From NCBI GenBank assembly GCA_913052075.1, contig CAJXDD010000139.1, positions 1 to 7,814 of the forward strand: a DNA stretch of 7,814 nt, given 5' to 3'. This stretch comes from UBA9926 sp913052075 (GTDB lineage: Bacteria > Pseudomonadota > Gammaproteobacteria > Pseudomonadales > Azotimanducaceae). The notes under the pieces were generated by a model, which saw nothing but the letters and a program-made list of their open reading frames with translations, made no database searches and had not been told where the DNA came from. Positions 1 through 5,102 of the stretch are shown one piece after another (within the stretch, counting starts at the first letter, position 1; the number at the start of each line of letters is the position of its first letter). A program made the position numbers and the translations under genes.

Positions 1-35
1 CACTCAGCAATAAAGATACCCATCGCACTGACCCA

Positions 36-1403
36 CTACAGCGCAACAAAATAAATCACGAGCCCTGCCATCAGAAGTTGAAACAAAAACGTTAAGCGCA
101 GGAAGATCTTGGCGACCAGTCCTGGTTTTAACTCGGCGGGCAGGGTTCGCTCACCCAAGTAAATCGCCATAAAACATTGCAGCGGCAGCATGAGCGCACC
201 GAAGCAAGCCGCAATGGTGACCATCAACACGGGCTGCTGAAAACCTAAGTAAAACGCCAGCCCAACAAAAGGCACAAGAAGCCCATAGGTGCGGATGATC
301 TTCTTGCGTACATCAAGGCGGTCCCGATCTAAGAACCCTAGCTCCATTAAGTAGTCGGGGATATATCGTGCGCCCGCTGCGACACCTGACACGGAGCTCG
401 AAAACAAGATGCAAAAAGCGCCTAAAGCAAAGAGCCAAAACGCTCCCGGTCCTATGGTTTCCGTAAACATTTGACTGAGGACCGAGATGGTCTCTGTGCC
501 CGATGGGACTTCGCCCGCTGGATGGAGTACACCGGCGCCAAGGCAATAGAAGGGCAATGTGGCAATCGTAATCAAGAGGAGCGTTAGGCGGACATCAAGA
601 TGAAGCACCGACAGCCATCCTTGTGCGCGGCCGACATAGTCGTCACCAGCGCTTGGCTTACCCACTCTTGCGGGATACCCCTTTTCAACGCACCAGTAGG
701 TGTAGGCCGATATTTCAGCCGAATTGACGCCGGTATATCCGTAAACGGCGAGCGCCAACACGGCAAAGGTCGGGTCAAATTCAAACTGCATTCCGCTTGC
801 AATATCACCCATGGTCACTGCGCGGTCGGTCGACTGCATCAAGCCCAAGCACACAAACGTTGTGAGAGTGAAGATAAAGACCAAAGGAATGAGCACTTGC
901 TCGAGCCTCCGGTAGCGACCCGTACTCAATAAAATCGCAATCAACACGGCGAGCGCCGCGACCACCCAAGCGCTCGACAATTCGGGAAAAATCAACACAA
1001 CAGCGAGCGCGGCGCCGCCCATCAAACCGCCAAGGCCGGTAAGTCCCGGGATAAAAGCAAGTAGTCCAACAAAGACAGGCCAAGCCACAGGGCCTTTAGG
1101 CCCCGGCAATCGTCCTGGGATACGATTCAATGCCCTGATATAGGTATCACCGCTAACCACCACATAACGAGTCAACTCGGCCTGAACGATAGACTTGCTC
1201 CAACACGATAAAAGCACCCACCAGAGCATTCCGAAGCCGACCGCCGCGCCGAGACTTGCGGTCAATATGATTTCACCTGATCCGACAATGCTCGCTGATA
1301 CGATCAATCCCGGACCGAGATGACGGATTCGCGACCAGACAGTTTGCGGTGGCGCGCGTTCTGCCCCCTCAGGTTGAGTATAGGCATCCCTTTCCTGACT
1401 CAA
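36..1403 (-). CDS. Nramp-superfamily (SLC11-like) inner-membrane transporter, divergent ligand motifs
   Basis: This is a 455-residue, highly hydrophobic protein with about 11 predicted membrane helices (roughly residues 29-55, 56-80, 105-138, 144-161, 168-189, 211-238, 271-292, 318-346, 370-388, 391-418 and 432-455), the usual size and topology of Nramp proton-coupled divalent-metal transporters. The helix 1 region (GPGLIVSASIVGSGE, 30-44) has the family shape. However, the canonical DPGN of helix 1 reads GSGE (41-44), and the MPH of helix 6 falls on VNS within GYTGVNSAE (222-230). The classical Asp, Asn and Met ligands are therefore absent, and the substrate cannot be assumed to be Mn or Fe. 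The start is a TTG. The frame is closed by a stop just upstream (1422-1424), no ATG occurs before helix 2, and a G-rich AAGGGGGG tract lies about 12 bases ahead. The family call is firm; the substrate is unknown. It is transcribed divergently from the ketoacyl synthase. Confidence 0.85.
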   Translation of the reverse strand: MSQERDAYTQPEGAERAPPQTVWSRIRHLGPGLIVSASIVGSGEIILTASLGAAVGFGMLWWVLLSCWSKSIVQAELTRYVVVSGDTYIRALNRIPGRLPGPKGPVAWPVFVGLLAFIPGLTGLGGLMGGAALAVVLIFPELSSAWVVAALAVLIAILLSTGRYRRLEQVLIPLVFIFTLTTFVCLGLMQSTDRAVTMGDIASGMQFEFDPTFAVLALAVYGYTGVNSAEISAYTYWCVEKGYPARVGKPSAGDDYVGRAQGWLSVLHLDVRLTLLLITIATLPFYCLGAGVLHPAGEVPSGTETISVLSQMFTETIGPGAFWLFALGAFCILFSSSVSGVAAGARYIPDYLMELGFLDRDRLDVRKKIIRTYGLLVPFVGLAFYLGFQQPVLMVTIAACFGALMLPLQCFMAIYLGERTLPAELKPGLVAKIFLRLTFLFQLLMAGLVIYFVAL

Positions 1404-1616
1404 CTGATCGATAAGCCCCCCTTATGGTCCAAGCCTCTAACGCGAGCGCGTGGCCACTACTTATCCAGACGATTCCCTAGTATTGAAAATCCGTTCGATG
1501 GGAACAACCCTCAATCTGCAGCTATTTCCATTCAGGCCTCGGCAGCCTTTACCTGAGCGACCTTGCTAATCAAAAGCGGCTACCCGAGAATCCCTCCAAA
1601 CAGCAAAGAGCAAATG
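1404..1616. promoter_or_regulatory. Divergent intergenic region between transporter and ketoacyl synthase
   Basis: This 213-base gap separates two outward-facing genes and should hold both promoters. On the minus strand, a weak sigma-70-like pair is visible: TTGTTC (complement of 1502-1507) and AATACT (complement of 1479-1484), 17 bases apart. The match is only moderate. A short perfect inverted repeat, ACGCG-AG-CGCGT (1440-1451), lies between that -10 candidate and the transporter start, so it would fall in the leader. No convincing -35/-10 pair was found for the plus-strand gene. Confidence 0.3.
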
Positions 1617-2744
1617 ATGAGCAACCAACAGATCGTGATGTCAGGCGTTGGTCTATGGACGCCGCCCCATCAAATTTCCAACGAAGAGCTAGTGGTTAGC
1701 TATAACGCCTTCGCCGATCGATACAACGCCGAGCACCAGACGGCCATCGAGGCGGGTGAGCTAGCGGCAAAGCCTCACTCATCGGCTGAATTCATCGAGA
1801 AAGCCTCGGGTATTCGATCTCGCTATGTCTACATTAAAGACGGCATTCTCGATCCAGCACGAATGACCCCCCAAATCCCACTCAGGGCTGAGGGCGATCT
1901 ATCCGATCAGGCCGAAATTGCGGTTGAGGCCGCGAAGAAAGCACTTGCAGCTGCCAATAAGACGACAAGTGATATCGACGCAGTGATCGTTTCTTGCGCC
2001 TATACCCAGCGCTACTACCCGGCCATAGCGATTGAGGTTCAAGAGGCACTCGGAATTAAGGGGTTTGGCTTCGACATGTTGGTTGCCTGTTCGGCTGCAA
2101 CCTTCGCGCTCCAGCGAGCCTATGAGATGGTCGCTGCGGGAACAGCCCGCGCGGTGTTGACCATCAACCCAGAACTCACCTCTCCCCAAAATAATTTCCG
2201 CGACCGAGACAGCCATTTCATTTTTGGGGATGTCGCCACAGCAACGATCATTGAACGACGAGAAACCAGTTCGAGTGAACACTGCTATGACATTCTCACG
2301 ACTCGAGCGGAAACAGTCTTCTCCAACAATATTCGCTCCAACATCGGTTACATGGTGAATGCGAACGATGACGACCCGTACCGCGAGTACAACTATTTTC
2401 ACCAAGAGGGACGCAAGGTCTTCAAAGAGGTTTGCCCCATGGCCGCGGCGCATATCGAAGCAAGCGTAGAGAAGGCGGGGCTAGCGGTGGGCGATATCAA
2501 ACGATGGTGGCTGCATCAGGCCAACATCAACATGAATGATCTAATTGCCCGGCGCTTGCTTGGACGGGATCCGACCCCCTATGAGGCGCCCGTGGTGCTG
2601 GACCAGTACGCCAACACCGCCTCGGCAGGATCGCTAATTGCGTTCAATCTCCACCATGAAGATTTAGAGGCTGGCGATCTAGGAGTCATCTGTTCTTTTG
2701 GGGCAGGCTACTCAATAGGCAGTCTCGTGCTCAGAAAGCTGTAA
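1617..2744 (+). CDS. Beta-ketoacyl-ACP synthase III-like (FabH-like) condensing enzyme
   Basis: This 375-residue thiolase-fold enzyme is expected to be cytosolic and to condense an acyl-CoA or acyl-ACP primer with malonyl-ACP with decarboxylation. The nucleophile is Cys158 in VACSAA, followed by His300 in WWLHQANIN and Asn333 in QYANTASAG, which completes the Cys-His-Asn triad of KAS III enzymes. The C-terminal GAGYSIGSLVL is the usual glycine-rich ending. It is longer than E. coli FabH (317 residues) because of an extended segment at about residues 27-90. That length is typical of the second, long KAS III class in pseudomonads, of which PA3286 (medium-chain acyl-CoA primer) is the characterised example. 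I assign it to that class by overall resemblance. The ATG at 1617 is preferred because AGAG lies 6 bases upstream; the ATG at 1614 is an alternative. No other fatty-acid gene is adjacent, so the primer and product are unknown. Confidence 0.85.
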   Translation: MSNQQIVMSGVGLWTPPHQISNEELVVSYNAFADRYNAEHQTAIEAGELAAKPHSSAEFIEKASGIRSRYVYIKDGILDPARMTPQIPLRAEGDLSDQAEIAVEAAKKALAAANKTTSDIDAVIVSCAYTQRYYPAIAIEVQEALGIKGFGFDMLVACSAATFALQRAYEMVAAGTARAVLTINPELTSPQNNFRDRDSHFIFGDVATATIIERRETSSSEHCYDILTTRAETVFSNNIRSNIGYMVNANDDDPYREYNYFHQEGRKVFKEVCPMAAAHIEASVEKAGLAVGDIKRWWLHQANINMNDLIARRLLGRDPTPYEAPVVLDQYANTASAGSLIAFNLHHEDLEAGDLGVICSFGAGYSIGSLVLRKL

Positions 2745-2775
2745 CCCCATTAAGGCTGGTCGCTCGAGACCGGTA

Positions 2776-2804
2776 CGAGGGGCGCCTCGAGCGCTCCCCC
2801 CTCG
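2776..2804. repeat. GC-rich imperfect hairpin downstream of ketoacyl synthase
   Basis: CGAGGGG (2776-2782) can pair with CCCCTCG (2798-2804). Inside it, CGC (2783-2785) pairs with GCG (2791-2793) around a CTCGA loop, leaving a four-base bulge. It lies 32 bases after the ketoacyl synthase stop, where a terminator is expected, but no T-run follows. It is therefore at best an atypical or Rho-assisted transcript end. Confidence 0.35.
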
Positions 2805-2858
2805 CTCAGGACCGAGTGGCCGGTAAACAACCGTCCGACGTCGCTAGGGTTTTTAAAC

Positions 2859-2896
2859 GCTCAGAGCTGTTTACAACAATAAGCGGCTCAGGGCTG
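2859..2896. repeat. Imperfect 11-base direct repeat in convergent gap
   Basis: GCTCAGAGCTG (2859-2869) recurs as GCTCAGGGCTG (2886-2896), with one mismatch in 11 bases and start-to-start spacing of 27 bases. It lies between the two convergent genes. Its function is unknown and chance similarity is possible. Confidence 0.4.
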
Positions 2897-2919
2897 CCTA
2901 TAACGAGGATGTGCGATCC

Positions 2920-2952
2920 ACCTGCTATGAAGGGGTTGCGCTATGAGCAGGT
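2920..2952. repeat. Inverted repeat abutting the metallohydrolase stop codon
   Basis: ACCTGCT (2920-2926) and AGCAGGT (2946-2952) are perfect 7-base inverted arms around a 19-base loop. The right arm touches the stop codon of the minus-strand metallohydrolase. In the transcript this would form a hairpin directly after the stop. No T-run follows on the minus strand, so it is not a standard intrinsic terminator and may only mark or protect the 3' end. The heptamer GCTATGA also occurs twice here (2925-2931 within the left arm, and 2940-2946). Confidence 0.4.
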
Positions 2953-4392
2953 TTAATCAATGAGCTCGATAAAAACTGGATTGCTATAGAACCAAAGATC
3001 GGACCAAGGATCCTCTCCCAGTGGGTCTTTCTCTGGCTCGAGTGAATCGGTATTCGTGCCACGGAGCCGCATATATCCGTTTACATCTGCGGTTAACTCC
3101 GAGCGAATCAGGTACTGCCCATCAACGCCCTCAAAGGCCTCTCGCGAGACTCGCTCGACCACCCCGGTCGTCGGATTTTGCGCGAGATCAACATTCTCTT
3201 GCGGACCAGTCACTGCACCCATGATTAGATCAATCCGATTGAGCAAGGGGTTTCTTCCCGCAGCGTTCGTCTCTTCTGGATCCGTCACGGCGATCTCAAG
3301 GGTCAATTTCGAACCCAGCTTGGTCTTCAGCGTTTCGCCCCACCCTACCGAGGTCACCCCGTCTGACAGGGTCACGTCCAGGGCCGTGATCAAATCGCCC
3401 GTGACCACGAACATTCTCCCTGCCCTCATGCTTTCCAATATACCGTCGTGGGTCTTCTCTGCGTGGACAAAGGTTTTTGAGTACTCTCCAGGCCAGAAGT
3501 CGATGCCGCCCTCGGTGTAGTGAATGTGCGAGTCTGAATTTGCAGTGATCCACCATCGGCGGCCTTCGCCCAGCATGGCGTCCCAAAATCCACCGACGAT
3601 TGCGGTCATCTGATCAAACCCGCCCATTGTAGGGAACCCCCGCCCGTATGCACCTCTTGCGTATACCCACGCGGGATAGCTACCGCGGTCGTCAGCTTTC
3701 CTTAATTCTGCTGCTTGATGACCAGGAGCGCCCTCCATACCGACCGCAATATTAGGTGCGGCGTCGTTCCAACGCCGCAGTTCGGCGGGAGTCGTCAAAC
3801 CAAACACGCTCTCTTCCTTTGCGCTTCGACTAGGGTGGTGCGCAATCACGACGGGTTGAGGATTGAGTCCCTTTGCAAATTCAAGCGCATCAATCATGCG
3901 GGCCTCTTCATTCCGGCTGGGGACGGGTGGCCAAGCCTCGCGACTATCGAATCGATACTCATAGGCGGCAAGCTGTCTCGCTTCATTAGGCGACTTAGGC
4001 ATGATGATTGAGGAGTGATCAGCGCCTGGCGTATTGAACTCAAGCCCCATAAATTGGATGACCTCTGGGACGGCTAATCGCGCAGCCAGCAGTGCAGGAT
4101 ACGTGCTTTCTATGCTTAGCTTGCTATGATTTGGACCCCCATGGTCTGTCGCCACCATCCAAGATAATCCGAATTTGCGCGCCATCTGCGCGTTCTTTTC
4201 GATAGTGTAAATTGCGTCGCCACCGAAGATAGGCTTGGGTGGATTGCTCTCATCCCAACCGACACTATTATTACTATGAATGTGATGGTCCCCTGCTAGC
4301 CAGGTTGGCTCTGCCATGCTCTGCAGTGCCAGCATCGCGAGCATCGCAACCCACATCGCCCTGTTCTTAGGGCCAGGTTTTATTTCAAGCAT
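2953..4392 (-). CDS. Exported PHP-domain metallohydrolase, CehA/McbA-like
   Basis: This is a 479-residue metal-dependent hydrolase of the PHP superfamily, predicted to be secreted to the periplasm or beyond. Counting from the chosen ATG, the metal-site motifs occur in the expected order: GDHHIHS (His37, His39), ATDHGG (Asp83, His84), GLEFN (Glu118), AHHPSR (His185, His186) and ANSDSH (Asp287, His289). The WWITANSDSH block and the following segment ending in VVTGD are characteristic of the CehA/McbA group, named after a carbaryl hydrolase. The true bond cleaved here, phosphoester, carbamate or other, cannot be read from sequence. A signal peptide is visible: basic NR, a hydrophobic core AMWVAMLAMLALQ, and probable cleavage after SMA (27/28). 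The start is chosen because it puts this signal at the N-terminus. ATGs at 4410, 4431 and 4458 or a TTG at 4488 would add 6 to 32 residues. Residues from about 335 on form a C-terminal region of uncertain fold. It diverges from the TonB receptor. Confidence 0.8.
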   Translation of the reverse strand: MLEIKPGPKNRAMWVAMLAMLALQSMAEPTWLAGDHHIHSNNSVGWDESNPPKPIFGGDAIYTIEKNAQMARKFGLSWMVATDHGGPNHSKLSIESTYPALLAARLAVPEVIQFMGLEFNTPGADHSSIIMPKSPNEARQLAAYEYRFDSREAWPPVPSRNEEARMIDALEFAKGLNPQPVVIAHHPSRSAKEESVFGLTTPAELRRWNDAAPNIAVGMEGAPGHQAAELRKADDRGSYPAWVYARGAYGRGFPTMGGFDQMTAIVGGFWDAMLGEGRRWWITANSDSHIHYTEGGIDFWPGEYSKTFVHAEKTHDGILESMRAGRMFVVTGDLITALDVTLSDGVTSVGWGETLKTKLGSKLTLEIAVTDPEETNAAGRNPLLNRIDLIMGAVTGPQENVDLAQNPTTGVVERVSREAFEGVDGQYLIRSELTADVNGYMRLRGTNTDSLEPEKDPLGEDPWSDLWFYSNPVFIELID

Positions 4393-4618
4393 TACAGGCT
4401 CGTCTCGCATTGGTTTACAAAAGATTGTCATTCGCGACGTCCGTAGTATTCGACTCATTTTCGGGCGATGCCTAAGCTCCTTGTTCAATTGCCTGCGGCA
4501 CCAACATTTTGCGAGTCAACTCTTCTCAAAAAGTTAAGTCTTACTTTGCTCTCCGAAGGGAATTGGGGGGCCATCGGCGATATCAAATGATCTCGATCGC
4601 TTCGATTTACCTCACGGT

Positions 4619-4636
4619 CACAGTATCGCGACTGTG
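4619..4636. repeat. Perfect inverted repeat, operator-like (6-6-6)
   Basis: CACAGT (4619-4624) and ACTGTG (4631-4636) are exact inverse complements separated by six bases (ATCGCG). The spacing and symmetry resemble a site for a dimeric helix-turn-helix regulator. The arms do not match the CRP consensus (TGTGA-N6-TCACA). It lies about 230 bases upstream of the metallohydrolase start and 470 upstream of the receptor. Confidence 0.4.
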
Positions 4637-4845
4637 TTAAAGCTAGATGAAGATCCCCTAAACTTTTTTGAGTTATTAATTCGAGAAACAGAGCAAAGCC
4701 AATGATGTTTTTGTAGCACCATGAAGATTGGTCAATTCGACTCGGACTGAATCACGTTTTTTTGGAGCGGGGGCGACCGAGAGCATGAAACCAGCTCTGG
4801 ATCATTCTTAGTTATTATGACACAGACATGCAAACTAGAAGCTGC

Positions 4846-4864
4846 ACGATCAAAAAAAGATCGT
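4846..4864. repeat. Perfect inverted repeat with A7 centre
   Basis: ACGATC (4846-4851) and GATCGT (4859-4864) flank exactly seven A residues. It could be an operator with a rigid A-tract centre or a small hairpin. It lies about 70 bases upstream of the promoter candidate for the TonB receptor, a position compatible with an activator site. No T-run follows, so it is not a terminator. Confidence 0.4.
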
Positions 4865-4935
4865 CAACATTATGATTTACCTAAGGTTTTCAAGACCATA
4901 TACCTGAACCAAACCTTTTTATTTTCTTCATTTTT

Positions 4936-4963
4936 TTGATAAAAAGGCGCACCGAGGTATGAA
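4936..4963 (+). promoter_or_regulatory. Candidate sigma-70 promoter for the TonB receptor
   Basis: TTGATA (4936-4941, five of six to the -35 consensus) is followed after 16 bases by TATGAA (4958-4963, four of six to the -10 consensus). A T/A-rich tract (about 4912-4937) directly upstream could act as an UP element. This would start transcription near 4970 and leave a leader of about 130 bases before the receptor ATG. The assignment rests on consensus similarity and position only. Confidence 0.4.
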
Positions 4964-5090
4964 AAAAAACGACTTTGTACCCTTGATCAGTAAGCTGTCG
5001 GGGCGTTCGCCTCAGGAGAAGCCCAACTGATACTGATGAATTGTTCAAGAGCAACCAGCCATACCCTAAGACAACATCTCCCCAAAAGAA

Positions 5091-5095
5091 GAGGA
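5091..5095 (+). promoter_or_regulatory. Ribosome binding site of the TonB receptor
   Basis: GAGGA ends seven bases before the ATG at 5103, which is ideal spacing. It selects that ATG over the nearby in-frame ATGs at 5112 and 5115. Confidence 0.75.
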
Positions 5096-5102
5096 CACAA
5101 AA

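Larger units (their letters stand above)
4393..5102. promoter_or_regulatory. 710-base divergent control region, no confident gene
   Basis: This separates the minus-strand metallohydrolase from the plus-strand TonB receptor. The first part may partly be coding if an upstream start of the hydrolase is used. From about 4640 to 4980 the DNA is visibly richer in A and T than the flanking genes, with several A- and T-runs. It contains two perfect inverted repeats (4619-4636, 4846-4864), a promoter candidate (4936-4963), a possible degraded coding segment (4538-4705) and the receptor's ribosome binding site. I found no tRNA, riboswitch consensus or confident small gene. Confidence 0.6.

Noticed and set aside
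1563..1616. Upstream TTG start that would extend the ketoacyl synthase by 18 residues
   Set aside because: There is no ribosome binding site before it, and the added residues (including a PRIPPNSKE stretch) do not resemble the family N-terminus. The ATG at 1617 begins right before the first beta strand and has an AGAG upstream.
1899..2453. Long open frame on the minus strand (184 codons) inside the ketoacyl synthase gene
   Set aside because: It is fully antisense to a gene with a complete catalytic triad, its translation resembles no family I know, and it is best explained by codon composition of the real gene.
3056..3520. Open frame on the plus strand (154 codons) across the metallohydrolase gene
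   Set aside because: It is antisense to a gene with clear motifs, the translation is Ser/Pro/Arg-rich without domain features, and no start signal precedes it.
4846..4864. Inverted repeat with A7 centre considered as an intrinsic terminator
   Set aside because: The arms are only six base pairs and mixed in composition, the A-run is in the loop rather than after the stem, and no gene ends just before it on either strand.
4959..5030. Small open frame of 23 residues beginning MKKNDF upstream of the TonB receptor
   Set aside because: The GAGG ahead of its ATG is only one base away, too close for normal initiation, and the ATG overlaps the best -10 candidate, so it would not be transcribed in full from that promoter. 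A leader-peptide role cannot be excluded but is not supported.
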